Shown: positions 45,037-54,426 of the stretch, piece by piece
How the letters are laid out: every line of letters starts with the position of its first letter
Position numbering within the stretch: the first letter of the stretch is position 1
Source of the DNA: Streptomyces spiramyceticus
GTDB taxonomy: Bacteria; Actinomycetota; Actinomycetes; Streptomycetales; Streptomycetaceae
Assembly (NCBI RefSeq): GCF_028807635.1
Contig: NZ_JARBAX010000002.1
Location: 1,116,001 to 1,180,000 of the forward strand
DNA: 64,000 nucleotides
Reading direction: 5' to 3'
Notes under the pieces: generated by a model
The model's input: only the letters and a program-made list of their open reading frames with translations
What the model was told of the DNA's origin: nothing
Database searches by the model: none
Program-made: the position numbers and the translations under genes

Positions 45037-46284
45037 TCAGGAGTACGCGACGGGGAACCGCGCATACCTGCCGAGGACGGGGGAGCGGCGCCGCCGGACG
45101 ATGTCGCCCTCCCGCCGCAGCCGGGGGGCTACCTCGGCCAGCACGCCCAACGCGGTCTCGGCGGTTCGCCCGACGAACTCCCCGGAAAGTGCGAAGTACA
45201 GGTCGTCCGGCAGGCCCGCCCCGGCCGCCGTGGGCACGTTCGTCAGGTCCGCCGGTCCGGCGTCCGGGGCGGCCCCGCGCCGCGCGGCGCTCACGAGCAC
45301 CACCACATGGCTCCCGGCGGGCAATGGGTGCCCCGTCGGCGCCACGTCCTCGTGGGCCACCCGGCTCTCCAGCCGCACCGGGGGCACGTACCGCAGGGTG
45401 TGCCGGACTGCGGCCGGCGCCAGAGCGGGGGAGTCGCACAGCGCCCGCCACCATCGCGGGCGGTCGAGCAGCAGGCGGACCGCATCGCACACCAGGGTCG
45501 TGGTCGTCTCGGCGGCCGAGAGCACCAGGCACATGGCGGCGGCCACCGCGTCGTCCGGGGCGGCCCCGGCGGCGACCATGCGGCCCAGCGCGCCGTCGCC
45601 GGCCCCGTCGGAGCGCGCGACGGCCACCTTGCCCAGCAGCGTGCGCAGCCCCTCGGCGGCCGAGTCCGCCGCGCGGGTGGCCGCCAGCGTCTGCGGACAC
45701 AGCAGGCTGTCGAGCAGTGGCCCCGCCTCCCGCAGCAACTCCTCCCACTCCTCCCGCCGTTCGTCCGGCACCCCGAGCCACGCGGCCAGGACCAGCGCGG
45801 GCAGTCGGCGGGCGAAGTCCGCCGTCAGGTCGAAGCCGGAACCACGGCCGTCGAGCAGCCGACGACCGAGGTCCTCGGCGAGCCGGCGCCACTCGTCGGC
45901 GGCGCCCGCCCCCAACACCGGTTCGGCCACCCGCCGCAGACGCAGGTACGCGGCACGGTCCAGCCCGAGGCACGAGGCGGGCGACGGCTGCAGGTACTCC
46001 TCGGGGCGCCGCCCGGCGCGATCCAGCGCGCCGAACCGGGGATCGCCCAGCACGGCCGCGCCCACCTCCGGGTCCGCGGTCACCCAGGTCCCGATGTGGC
46101 TGCGGAACAGCGGTCCGCCGTCCCGTACCCGCTCCTCGTACGCCGACGGGTCGTCCGCCTGGCCGCGCAGGATGAGCGCATACGGATCGCCGTGGTTGCC
46201 GAAGTACCAGTGGGCGCCCCGTATCCGGTGCAGTCTGCGGCCCAGTTCGCGGTCCGCCAGCTCGGTCGTGATCGCGTCTGCCAC
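45037..46284 (-). CDS. P450-like glycosyltransferase activator (DesVIII/TylM3/EryCII type)
   Basis: 415 residues with overall P450 character (I-helix LSAAETTTTLV, ExxR-like region) but no haem-ligand cysteine: where P450s have FGxGxHxCxG this protein reads LYFALSGEFVGR. Together with the start motif LGRRLHRIRGAHWYFGNHGDPY and end RRRRSPVL this identifies the auxiliary proteins that stabilise partner transferases. GTG at 46284 was chosen for its AGAGGAG ribosome site and family N-terminus; GTG at 46362 is longer but unsupported. Confidence 0.88.
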   Translation of the reverse strand: MADAITTELADRELGRRLHRIRGAHWYFGNHGDPYALILRGQADDPSAYEERVRDGGPLFRSHIGTWVTADPEVGAAVLGDPRFGALDRAGRRPEEYLQPSPASCLGLDRAAYLRLRRVAEPVLGAGAADEWRRLAEDLGRRLLDGRGSGFDLTADFARRLPALVLAAWLGVPDERREEWEELLREAGPLLDSLLCPQTLAATRAADSAAEGLRTLLGKVAVARSDGAGDGALGRMVAAGAAPDDAVAAAMCLVLSAAETTTTLVCDAVRLLLDRPRWWRALCDSPALAPAAVRHTLRYVPPVRLESRVAHEDVAPTGHPLPAGSHVVVLVSAARRGAAPDAGPADLTNVPTAAGAGLPDDLYFALSGEFVGRTAETALGVLAEVAPRLRREGDIVRRRRSPVLGRYARFPVAYS

Positions 46285-46595
46285 CCGCGTCTCCTCTCTC
46301 AAATGGCGTGCCCCGAGGGCCGCTTCGGACAGGCGTCGCGTGGCCGCGGGCGCCGCGCTCACCTAACCCGGACCGCGACCGTCCCGTCCACAGATTGGGT
46401 GGCGAAGTGTCAGGTCAACGGGTCCGCAGGGCGGCGGCGGCCCCTTGGCGCGGCACTGTGTCAGATCGGCCTTGTCGTCGCGCCCCACGGCCGGGTAGCT
46501 TCAGGGCCGCCCATTGTCGGAAGCGACTCGTGGGTGCGCGCCGGCCGTTCACCACGCTGTGCCGTGACCATCCGGACCGATTGACGGAACCATCC
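46285..46595. promoter_or_regulatory. Divergent promoter region
   Basis: This lies between the leftward activator/transferase operon and the rightward ketoreductase. A good rightward promoter is -35 TTGTCG (46472-46477), 18-bp spacer, -10 TAGCTT (46496-46501). I saw no clear leftward promoter or operator. Confidence 0.5.
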
Positions 46596-47636
46596 ATGAC
46601 CGCCCTGGGTACTCCAGCCGAACCGTCCGCCGCACCCGGCCCGCCGTGGCCCGAAGCGTCCCCGGTGCTGCGCTTCGGAGCGATAGGTTGCGGCGACATC
46701 GCAGGCCGCCGCACCCTGCCCGCCCTGCTCTCCACCCCCGGCACCGTGCTGACCTGCGTCGGCAGCCGTGAACCGGAACGGGCCAAGGCCCTGGGGGAGC
46801 ACTTCGGCTGCGAGGCGGTCGCGCCCTACGAGGCACTGCTGGAACGCCCCGACGTGGACGCCGTCTACATCGCCGTGCCCAGCATGCTGCACGCCAAATG
46901 GGCCGCCGCCGCGCTGCGGGCGGGCAAACACGTACTGGTGGAGAAGCCCGCCGCCGCCAACCACGCCGACGCGGCACGGCTTTTCGCCATGGCGCGGGAG
47001 CGCGGACTGGTGCTGATGGAGAACTTCATGTTCCTCCACCACTCGCAACACGCCACCGTCAAAGTGCTGTTGGAGACCGGGGCCATCGGAGACCTGCGCA
47101 CCTTCTCCGCCGCCTTCACCATCCCGCCGCGCCCCGACGACGACATGCGCTACCGCCCCGACATCGGCGGCGGCGCACTCCTCGACAACGGCGTCTACCC
47201 GCTGCGCGCCGCGATCCACTTCCTCGGGCCCGAGCTGCGCCTGATGGGAGCGGTGCTGCGCCGCGAGCGGCGCCGGGGCGTGGTGGTCTCCGGCAGCGTC
47301 CTGCTGGCCGCGCCGACGGGGGTGGCCGCCCACCTCGCCTTCGGCATGGAACACGGCTACCGCTCGGCGTACGAACTGCACGGCAGCACCGGCTCGCTCG
47401 CCCTGAACCACGTCTTCACGACTCCGGACAGCCACCACCCCGTACTGCGGCTGTCCCGCCAGGACCACCGCGAAGAGCGAGTGCTGCCCGTGGACCGGCA
47501 CTTCGTGAACATCCTGTCGGTCTTCCGCCGCGCGGTGACCCGGGCCGAGAACATCTCCGCCGAGTCGTATGCCGCCCTGCGTCAGGCGGCGTTGGTCGAC
47601 GAGATCGTCGCCCGCGCCGAGACCGTCACGGTGTAG
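46596..47636 (+). CDS. NDP-hexose 3-ketoreductase (Gfo/Idh/MocA; SpnN/KijD10 type)
   Basis: 346 residues. The N-terminal Rossmann loop is GAIGCGDIAGRR (near 28-39), with the family EKPAAAN step and FMFLHHSQHATVK in the substrate domain. It reduces the 3-keto group left by the 2,3-dehydratase, a step of forosamine and related 2,6-dideoxysugars. ATG at 46596 with GGA 9 bp upstream. The first 25 residues are Pro/Ala-rich and probably disordered. Confidence 0.85.
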   Translation: MTALGTPAEPSAAPGPPWPEASPVLRFGAIGCGDIAGRRTLPALLSTPGTVLTCVGSREPERAKALGEHFGCEAVAPYEALLERPDVDAVYIAVPSMLHAKWAAAALRAGKHVLVEKPAAANHADAARLFAMARERGLVLMENFMFLHHSQHATVKVLLETGAIGDLRTFSAAFTIPPRPDDDMRYRPDIGGGALLDNGVYPLRAAIHFLGPELRLMGAVLRRERRRGVVVSGSVLLAAPTGVAAHLAFGMEHGYRSAYELHGSTGSLALNHVFTTPDSHHPVLRLSRQDHREERVLPVDRHFVNILSVFRRAVTRAENISAESYAALRQAALVDEIVARAETVTV

Positions 47637-47734
47637 CTCCGCGCGAAGAGCCGGAAAGCGCCGCCCCATGGGTCGGAAACGGAAGACGCCGCTCCCCGCG
47701 AACGGGAAACGGCGCCGCACTCCCCGGGGCCGCG

Positions 47735-48775
47735 TCAGCCGGCCGCACCGCCGCGCGCGTCCCAGGCGGCGAGCAACTCCCTTTCCCGGGCCAGGGAAAG
47801 GCCGCAGCCGGCAGCGAGCGGAAGCTCAGGGACGGGCTGGTCCCGGATGACCTCCCAGGCGTCACGCACCGTCTCGGAGATCGGGCGGCAGGCCAGTCCC
47901 GCGGCCCGTGCGCGCGGCGCCCCGGCCGCCCAGACCAGGGTGTCCTGCGCGGTGTCGGGAACCCACAGCGGCAGGTCCGTCCACGGGCTCACGCCGTGGT
48001 CGGCGAAAAACCGGTCGTCGACCCATACCGGCTCGGCGGCGGACCCGGTGGCCTTGACGCACTCCGTGAGCAGATTCCCGAACGTGGTGTTCTTCTCCGG
48101 CGGGTTGACGATGTACGCGCCGGTGCGGCCCTCGGCGAGGCAGTCGAGGCCGAAGGCGGCGACATCGCGCACGTCGATCAGGCGCATGCCGACCTCGGGG
48201 CCGCCCGGGGCCAGAACCCGGCGGTGCTCCCCCTCGGCGGCGCGCATGCGCCACAGCCAGGCGTCGAGCATGCGCATGTTGTCGTGCGGCCCGAGGATGA
48301 CGCCGGCCCGCAGGTGCAGGGTGCGGCCCACGAAGTGCTGGTCCACGGCGCGCTCGCAGCCGGCCTTCAGGGTGCCGTAGTCGCCGTCGGCGTGGTCCGG
48401 GCCTGCGTCCGGCGGGCAGTCGTAGGCCGGTGAGTCGTCGTCGACCGGGCGGACCGCCTGCGTCCAGTCGGGCAGGCAGGCGATGCTGGAGACGTAGAGG
48501 TAGGCGTCCGCGTGCCCGGACAGCGCCGCGGCCGAGGCGCCCACCGTACGGGGCACGTAGCCGCAGGTGTCCACGACCGCGTCCCAGCGCCTTCCGGACA
48601 CCAGCCGCTCCAGGTCGCCGGCCGCCTCGCGATCACCCCTGACCGCCTCGACGCCGGGCAGGTCCGTGCCGCTGACGCCCCGGTTGAACGTGGTGACCTC
48701 GTGCCCGGCGGCCAGCGCCTCGGCGGCGTAGGCCCGGCCCACGAACTGTGAACCTCCGATAATGAGTACTCGCAT
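47735..48775 (-). CDS. SDR-family NAD(P)-dependent epimerase/reductase, role uncertain
   Basis: 346 residues. NAD loop IGGSQFVG at the start and a YxxxK site in GDYGTLKAGCE. It resembles the atypical SDRs related to chloroplast CSP41-type proteins rather than known deoxysugar enzymes. ATG at 48775; a longer reading to 48868 lacks coding character. It is divergent from hflX. It may be a general chromosomal gene caught in the cluster or an extra sugar reductase. Confidence 0.7.
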   Translation of the reverse strand: MRVLIIGGSQFVGRAYAAEALAAGHEVTTFNRGVSGTDLPGVEAVRGDREAAGDLERLVSGRRWDAVVDTCGYVPRTVGASAAALSGHADAYLYVSSIACLPDWTQAVRPVDDDSPAYDCPPDAGPDHADGDYGTLKAGCERAVDQHFVGRTLHLRAGVILGPHDNMRMLDAWLWRMRAAEGEHRRVLAPGGPEVGMRLIDVRDVAAFGLDCLAEGRTGAYIVNPPEKNTTFGNLLTECVKATGSAAEPVWVDDRFFADHGVSPWTDLPLWVPDTAQDTLVWAAGAPRARAAGLACRPISETVRDAWEVIRDQPVPELPLAAGCGLSLARERELLAAWDARGGAAG

Positions 48776-48860
48776 GACATCACACTTGCCCGCTCCACGC
48801 CCGCGTGCGCAGTACCCGGTGCAGACTCTGTCAGCTGGAGACGTGATCACCGATACTTGT

Positions 48861-48888
48861 TTGCGCACCTCGGCGGGATGGCTAGGGT
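48861..48888 (+). promoter_or_regulatory. hflX promoter candidate
   Basis: -35 TTGCGC (48861-48866), 16-bp spacer, -10 TAGGGT (48883-48888), about 150 bp ahead of the likely TTG start, leaving a long leader. Confidence 0.4.
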
Positions 48889-49040
48889 GGTCAACACGTG
48901 AGTTCCGGCAGCGACTTCAGCGGCACCGGCCTGTGGGGCGCGGTGCGGGCACGTCGGCCCATTTCCCGACCCGTGCGCATCCCGCCGAGCCGACCGCACA
49001 CCACCCCGGAACGCTCCTGAGCCCCCAGAAGGGACGTACT

Positions 49041-50489
49041 TTGACACATCCCGAAGACTCCGCCGGCACCTCCCAGCGAGCCGACGCACTGATGAACGAC
49101 ACATTGGCCGCGGCCGACGCCGAAGGGTGGGACGGCGAGCAGTTCGACCGCGAGGACCGGGCCTCCCTCCGCCGCGTCGCGGGGCTGTCCACCGAATTGA
49201 CCGACGTCTCCGAGGTCGAGTACCGCAAGCTGCGACTGGAGCGGGTGGTGCTCGTCGGCATCTGGACCTCGGGAACGGCCGCCGAGGCCGAGAGCTCGCT
49301 CGCCGAGCTGGCGGCGCTGGCCGAGACCGCGGGCGCCCTCGTGCTGGACGGGGTCGTGCAGCGCCGGCAGAAGCCCGACCCGGCGACGTACATCGGCTCG
49401 GGCAAGGCGTCGCAGCTGCGCGACATCGTCGAGGAGACCGGCGCCGACACCGTGGTGTGCGACGGAGAGCTGAGCCCCAGCCAGCTGATGCACCTCGAGG
49501 AGGTCGTGGGCGTCAAGGTCGTGGACCGCACGGCGCTGATCCTGGACATCTTCGCGCAGCACGCCCAGTCCCGGGAGGGCAAGGCGCAAGTGGCGCTGGC
49601 GCAGATGCAGTACATGCTGCCGCGGCTGCGCGGCTGGGGCCAGTCGCTGTCCCGGCAGATGGGCGGCGGCGGTGGCGGCGGCATGGCCACGCGCGGCCCC
49701 GGTGAGACGAAGATCGAGACGGACCGGCGGCGGATCAACGACAAGATGGCCCGACTGCGCCGGGAACTGGAGCAGTTAAAGACGGGCCGGGACGTGAAGC
49801 GGGAGGAACGACGGCGCAACAAGGTGCTGTCGGTCGCTCTCGCCGGCTACACCAACGCCGGGAAGTCCTCACTGCTCAACCGCCTCACCGGCGCCGGTGT
49901 CCTGGTGGAGAACGCCTTGTTCGCCACCCTGGACACGACCGTGCGGCGGGCGACCACGCCCAGCGGGCGCACGTACACCATCGCCGACACCGTGGGCTTC
50001 GTACGGCATCTCCCGCATCACCTGGTGGAGGCGTTCCGCTCCACGATCGAAGAGGTCGCGGACGCGCACCTGGTGCTGCACGTGGTCGACGGGTCGCACC
50101 CGGACCCCGGCGCGCAGCTGGCCTCCGTACGCGAGGTGCTGCGGGACGTGGGCGCCGCCGAGTCCACCGAGATCGTGGTCGTCAACAAGGCCGACGTCGC
50201 GGACCCGGACGTACTCGCCCGCCTGCTGGAGCAGGAGCCGGACGCGATCGTTGTCTCCGCCAGGTCGGGGCAGGGCATCGACGAGTTGCAGGAGCTGATC
50301 GACCGCCTGCTGCCGCACCCCGCCGTGGAGGTCGAGGTCGTGATCCCCTACGACGAGGGGGGCCTGGTGGCGCGGGCGCACGACGAGGGCGAGGTGCTCA
50401 GTGCCGAGCACACGCCGGAGGGCACCCTGCTCACGGCGCTGGTCCACCCCGACCTCGCCTCGGAGTTGCAGGCGCACCCGCGGCCGTGA
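49041..50489 (+). CDS. hflX: Ribosome-associated GTPase HflX
   Basis: 482 residues. The HflX N-domain has a GTETSGALVLD-like strand region, the DPATYIGSGKA loop and the GGGGGGMATRGPGETKIE linker. The Trme-Era GTPase core has the P-loop AGYTNAGKSS, the switch DTVGFVRHLPHHLVEAF and NKAD. HflX splits stalled ribosomes and in some bacteria confers macrolide-lincosamide tolerance. TTG at 49041 follows AAGGGA at 7 bp; ATG at 49092 is the alternative. TTA codon at 49776-49778. It lies inside the macrolide sugar cluster, which is unusual for this housekeeping gene. Confidence 0.88.
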   Translation: MTHPEDSAGTSQRADALMNDTLAAADAEGWDGEQFDREDRASLRRVAGLSTELTDVSEVEYRKLRLERVVLVGIWTSGTAAEAESSLAELAALAETAGALVLDGVVQRRQKPDPATYIGSGKASQLRDIVEETGADTVVCDGELSPSQLMHLEEVVGVKVVDRTALILDIFAQHAQSREGKAQVALAQMQYMLPRLRGWGQSLSRQMGGGGGGGMATRGPGETKIETDRRRINDKMARLRRELEQLKTGRDVKREERRRNKVLSVALAGYTNAGKSSLLNRLTGAGVLVENALFATLDTTVRRATTPSGRTYTIADTVGFVRHLPHHLVEAFRSTIEEVADAHLVLHVVDGSHPDPGAQLASVREVLRDVGAAESTEIVVVNKADVADPDVLARLLEQEPDAIVVSARSGQGIDELQELIDRLLPHPAVEVEVVIPYDEGGLVARAHDEGEVLSAEHTPEGTLLTALVHPDLASELQAHPRP

Positions 50490-50534
50490 ACGTCGGGGTG
50501 GGGAGGGCCGACAGGGCCCTCCCCACCCCGACGT
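50490..50534. terminator. Bidirectional terminator
   Basis: A perfect 20-bp stem with a 5-nt loop starting 1 bp after the hflX stop and 13 bp from the convergent 3-dehydrase stop. Confidence 0.92.
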
Positions 50535-50546
50535 TCCGCGGACGTG

Positions 50547-51848
50547 TCAGGAGTGCTTGAGCACGAACTCCCGGACGGTGTCGGTGACGTAGTCGACCAT
50601 CTCCGTGGTGATGCCGGGGAAGACCCCGATCCAGAAGGTCTGATCGGTGATCAGGTCGCTGTTCTCCAGGGCGCCCGACACCCGGTACTGACGGCCGGTG
50701 TAGGCGGGGTGGCGGACGAGATTGCCGCCGAACAGGCGGCGGGTGCTGATCCGGCGTGACTCCAGGTGGTCGACCAGGGCCGCCCGGCTGTACGTGGCGT
50801 CCGGGTCCACGGTGATGAGGAACCCGAACCAGCTCGGGTCGCTGCCCGGTGTCGCCTCCGGCAGCAGCAGGCCGGGCAACCCGTCCAACGTCTCCCGCAT
50901 CCGGCGCCAGTTGGCGCGCCGGGCGTCGGTGAACTCCTCGATCCGCGTCAGCTGGGACAGCCCGAGTGCCGCCTGCAGATCGGTGGACTTCAGGTTGTAA
51001 CCGACATGCGAGAAGATGTACTTGTGGTCGTAGCCGGGCGGCAGGTCCCCCATTTTCTGGTCGAACCGCTTGAGGCAACGGTTGTCCTCGCCGGGTTCGC
51101 ACCAGCAGTCGCGCCCCCAGTCGCGCAGTGACTCCACGATCCGCGCGAGGGCCAGGTTGTCGGTGAGCACGCAGCCTCCCTCGCCCATCGCGATGTGGTG
51201 CGCGGGGTAGAAGCTGACGGTCGACAGGTCGCCGAAGGAGCCCGTGAGTCTGCCCCGGTAGCGGGAGCCCACCGCGTCGCAGTTGTCCTCGACGAGGAAC
51301 AGGCCGCGCTCGTCGGCGAGTCGGGCCACCTCTTCGGCCTCGAAGGGGTTGCCGAGGGCGTGCGCGATCATGATCGCCCTGGTCCGGGGGCCGATGGCCC
51401 GCTCGATGCGCTCGGGCGTGGTGTTGTACGTGCCGAGTTCGACGTCCACGAAGACCGGCACCAGCTCGTTGTGGAAGATCGGGTTGACCGTCGTCGGGAA
51501 CCCGGCGGCGACCGTGACGACCTCGTCACCCGGTTTCAGCCGCCTGTCCTCCAGCTGCGGTGAGGTGAGCGCGCTGAGGGCGAGGAGGTTGGCGGAGGAG
51601 CCGGAGTTGGTCAGATGCGCCTTCCGTAGCCCGAGGTACCGGGCGAACTGCCGCTCGAAGCTCCGGGAGGCCGGGCCGGCCGCGATCCGCATCTCCAGTG
51701 CCGTCTCCACCAGCGCCAACCGGTCGTCCTCGCTCAGTACCGCGCCCGAGACCGGTACGTGCGTCGTCCCGGGAACGAAATTCCCGGTCGCCTGTTCCCG
51801 GTGGTACGCGCGGACCAGTTCGGTGATCCGGTTCTTGGTCTCGCCCAT
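50547..51848 (-). CDS. NDP-hexose 3-dehydrase (PMP/iron-sulfur type; SpnQ/RfbH family)
   Basis: 433 residues, aspartate-aminotransferase fold. The residue that is Lys in aminotransferases is His here (FYPAHHIAMGEGG), the signature of the E1-type 3-dehydrases, and Cys residues for the iron-sulfur cluster occur around DCWCEPGEDNRCL. It removes the 3-OH on the way to 2,3,6-trideoxysugars such as forosamine. ATG at 51848 follows CAGGAGGG. It is transcribed away from the ABC-F gene. Its reductase partner is not in the window and may be a general flavodoxin or ferredoxin system. Confidence 0.9.
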   Translation of the reverse strand: MGETKNRITELVRAYHREQATGNFVPGTTHVPVSGAVLSEDDRLALVETALEMRIAAGPASRSFERQFARYLGLRKAHLTNSGSSANLLALSALTSPQLEDRRLKPGDEVVTVAAGFPTTVNPIFHNELVPVFVDVELGTYNTTPERIERAIGPRTRAIMIAHALGNPFEAEEVARLADERGLFLVEDNCDAVGSRYRGRLTGSFGDLSTVSFYPAHHIAMGEGGCVLTDNLALARIVESLRDWGRDCWCEPGEDNRCLKRFDQKMGDLPPGYDHKYIFSHVGYNLKSTDLQAALGLSQLTRIEEFTDARRANWRRMRETLDGLPGLLLPEATPGSDPSWFGFLITVDPDATYSRAALVDHLESRRISTRRLFGGNLVRHPAYTGRQYRVSGALENSDLITDQTFWIGVFPGITTEMVDYVTDTVREFVLKHS

Positions 51849-51963
51849 GGCCAGCCCTCCTGAAAGACCGCTGTGGTTGTTCCCGAGGCTAGGCACCCGA
51901 CCGCCGGACGGGCGATCATCCCGTTCCGACTGCATCACGTCGGGCCGGGGAACCCGAATCCCC

Positions 51964-52192
51964 TTGCCCGGCATCGGGTGGCCCGTTTATAGTTCATCGC
52001 ATGGGATCTCTGTGATAGATGAGGATGCGCGGCGTTGAGCTGGACTCCGTTGCCGCATCCAGCAGCGTGCTGCTGACACACCACTGCATCGGTCAGTCCG
52101 CTGTGGTGGCGTTTGTGTCGCTTTCTTCCGGCCGTTTCGCCGAGCGCGCTCACGCATTCACTCATCCTCATCGTGAAACAGGAGACACACAC
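51964..52192 (+). promoter_or_regulatory. Promoter and attenuator-like leader of the ABC-F gene
   Basis: Strong promoter: -35 TTGCCC (51964-51969), 18-bp spacer, -10 TATAGT (51988-51993), start near 52000. The ~193-nt leader begins at or next to ATG 52001 (a four-codon ORF, MGSL) and contains an eight-codon GTG ORF at 52012-52038 ending in Arg-Arg. GATGAGGATG (52018-52027) can pair perfectly with CATCCTCATC (52163-52172), just ahead of the ribosome site at 52180. This layout suits drug-sensitive attenuation. Confidence 0.5.
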
Positions 52193-53845
52193 GTGTCGAT
52201 TGCGCAATTCGCCCTGCATGACGTCATCAAGCGCTACCACGACTGTGTCGTACTCGACCGGGTCGGCTTCAGCATCAAGCCGGGCGAGAAGGTCGGCGTG
52301 ATCGGCGACAACGGTTCCGGCAAGTCCACACTGCTCAAGGTCCTCGCCGGGCGCGAGCAGCCCGACAACGGCATGCTCACCGTGGTCGCCCCCGGCGGCA
52401 TCGGCTATCTGGCACAGACGTTGGAACTGCCGCTCGACGCCACCGTCCAAGACGCCGTCGATCTGGCCCTGTCCGACCTGCGCGAGCTCGAAGCGTCGAT
52501 GCACGAGGTCGAGGCGGAACTGACCGAGCGCGACGAGGACGGTTCCGAACGGGAGCTGTCCGCCCTCCTCCAGCGCTACGCCGGTCTGGTCGAGCAGTAC
52601 CAGGCCCGTGGCGGTTACGAGGCCGACGTACGCGTGGAGGTCGCGCTGCACGGCCTCGGACTGCCGAGCCTGGACCGCGACCGGAAGCTCGGAACCCTCT
52701 CCGGCGGCGAGCGCTCCCGCCTCGCCCTCGCGGCGACCCTGGCCTCGGCGCCCGAACTGTTGCTGCTGGACGAGCCGACCAACGACCTCGACGACCGGGC
52801 GATGGAATGGCTGGAGAACCACCTGCAGGGCCACCGCGGCACGGTGATCGCGGTCACCCACGACCGGGTGTTCCTGGACCGGCTCACCACCACGATCCTG
52901 GAGGTCGACTCCGGCCGCGTCACCCGCTACGGCAACGGTTACGAGGGTTATCTGACGGCCAAGGCCGTGGAACGCGAGCGGCGGCTGCGGGAGTACGAGG
53001 AATGGCGTGCCGAACTTGAGCGCAACCAGGGGCTGATCACCTCCAACGTGGCGCGGATGGACAACATCCCGCGCAAGATGTCCCTCTCCGTGTTCGGCCA
53101 CGGCGCCTACCGCAGGCGCGGACGCGACCACGGCGCGATGGTGCGGATCCGCAACGCCAAGCAACGCGTGGCGCAGCTGACCGAGAACCCGGCCCTGGCC
53201 CCCGCGGACCCGCTGTCCTTCGCCGCCCGCATCGACACCGCGGGCCCGGAGGCGGAGGAGGCGGTGGCCGAACTCACCGACGTGCGGGTCGCGGACCGGC
53301 TCGACGTCGACTCCCTGAAGATCCGGCCCGGCGAGCGGCTGCTGATCACCGGACCCAACGGTGCGGGCAAGTCCACCTTGCTGCGGGTGCTCTCCGGGGA
53401 ACTGGCGCCGGACAGCGGCTCGGTGCGCGTCGGCTGCCGAGTCGGGCACCTGCGGCAGGACGAGACGCCCTGGTCGCCCGAGCTCACGGTGCTGCGGGCC
53501 TTCGCCCACGGCCGGGAGGGCTACCTGGAGGACCACGCGGAGAAACTGCTCTCGTTGGGCCTGTTCAGCCCGTCCGACCTGCGGCGACGGGTGAAGGACC
53601 TGTCGTACGGGCAGCGCCGCCGGATCGAGATCGCCCGGCTGGTGAGCGACCCGATGGACCTGCTGCTACTGGACGAACCCACCAACCACCTCACCCCGGT
53701 GCTGGTCGAGGAACTGGAGCAGGCACTCGTGGACTACCGGGGCGCCGTGGTCGTCGTCACCCACGACCGCCGGATGCGGTCCCGGTTCACCGGGGCCCGG
53801 CTTGCCATGGACCACGGGTGCATCGCCGAGTTCAGCGCAGGCTGA
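52193..53845 (+). CDS. srmB: ABC-F ribosome-protection protein, SrmB-like macrolide resistance
   Basis: 550 residues, two ATPase cassettes, no membrane segments. Walker A GDNGSGKST (38-46) and GPNGAGKST (387-395), LSGGERSRLALAATLA and LSYGQRRRIEIARL signatures, and a charged linker between domains. Length and sequence match the spiramycin resistance protein SrmB of S. ambofaciens as I recall it. ABC-F proteins dislodge macrolides from the ribosome. GTG at 52193 has AGGAG 8 bp upstream; the same frame stays open upstream through the leader. Confidence 0.92.
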   Translation: MSIAQFALHDVIKRYHDCVVLDRVGFSIKPGEKVGVIGDNGSGKSTLLKVLAGREQPDNGMLTVVAPGGIGYLAQTLELPLDATVQDAVDLALSDLRELEASMHEVEAELTERDEDGSERELSALLQRYAGLVEQYQARGGYEADVRVEVALHGLGLPSLDRDRKLGTLSGGERSRLALAATLASAPELLLLDEPTNDLDDRAMEWLENHLQGHRGTVIAVTHDRVFLDRLTTTILEVDSGRVTRYGNGYEGYLTAKAVERERRLREYEEWRAELERNQGLITSNVARMDNIPRKMSLSVFGHGAYRRRGRDHGAMVRIRNAKQRVAQLTENPALAPADPLSFAARIDTAGPEAEEAVAELTDVRVADRLDVDSLKIRPGERLLITGPNGAGKSTLLRVLSGELAPDSGSVRVGCRVGHLRQDETPWSPELTVLRAFAHGREGYLEDHAEKLLSLGLFSPSDLRRRVKDLSYGQRRRIEIARLVSDPMDLLLLDEPTNHLTPVLVEELEQALVDYRGAVVVVTHDRRMRSRFTGARLAMDHGCIAEFSAG

Positions 53846-54426
53846 GCCACGCCCTCACGCGGGCCCGGGACCTCGTTCCGAAGGGGCCGCGGTCAAGGCT
53901 CAAAACCCGCCCGCCCGACGGCGATCCGCGCCGACGGGCGGGGGCCGGTGCTCTGGCTGCACCGCTGTTCCCTGAGCCCGGGCGCCTGCGGAAGCGGCAG
54001 GACTTGCCGATGAACGGATGTCAGGTCGCGGTCGGCGCTGTCGTCCGGCCAAGGAACTTCGCGCGCCTTCGCGCGCCTTCGTGCGGAAAAGGCGAGGCGT
54101 CCGTCAACTTCCGCCGACGGTACGGAAATTCGTGTCCACCGGTGCGGTGCGCCGGGTCCGGGCGCCGCTTCCGACAGAGGCGCCCACTGTGTCACGTCCG
54201 TCTTGCCGACTGCCTCGGTGCTTCGTATGTTCCGCTGACGTCGACGGGCTCGGATGCCGGAAGCCGAACGCCGGATCGAGTTCACCGTTCTACGAGGGCG
54301 ACCAGCTCACTCCGAAGTACCTGCCCGTCCGCGTCGACTGGAACTGAACCCGAGGGTTCCGTCCCCGGGCCAGGGCCGTCCCGAGCCGGCCGTGGACCTC
54401 ACGACCGCCCGATAAGGAGCGCCGCC
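53846..54426. other. Intergenic region with ABC-F terminator and possible gene relic
   Basis: A 13-bp stem with one mismatch at 53910-53942 probably ends the ABC-F transcript. At 54058-54083 there are three tandem copies of TTCGCGCGCC (the third degenerate). At 54285-54347 a short stretch with strong GC third-position bias reads PFYEGDQLTPKYLPVRVDWN then TGA and may be the last codons of a lost gene. Confidence 0.5.

Noticed and set aside
45037-46284. Active cytochrome P450
   Set aside because: The haem-binding cysteine motif is missing and the protein adjoins a partner-dependent glycosyltransferase, so it is an activator protein.
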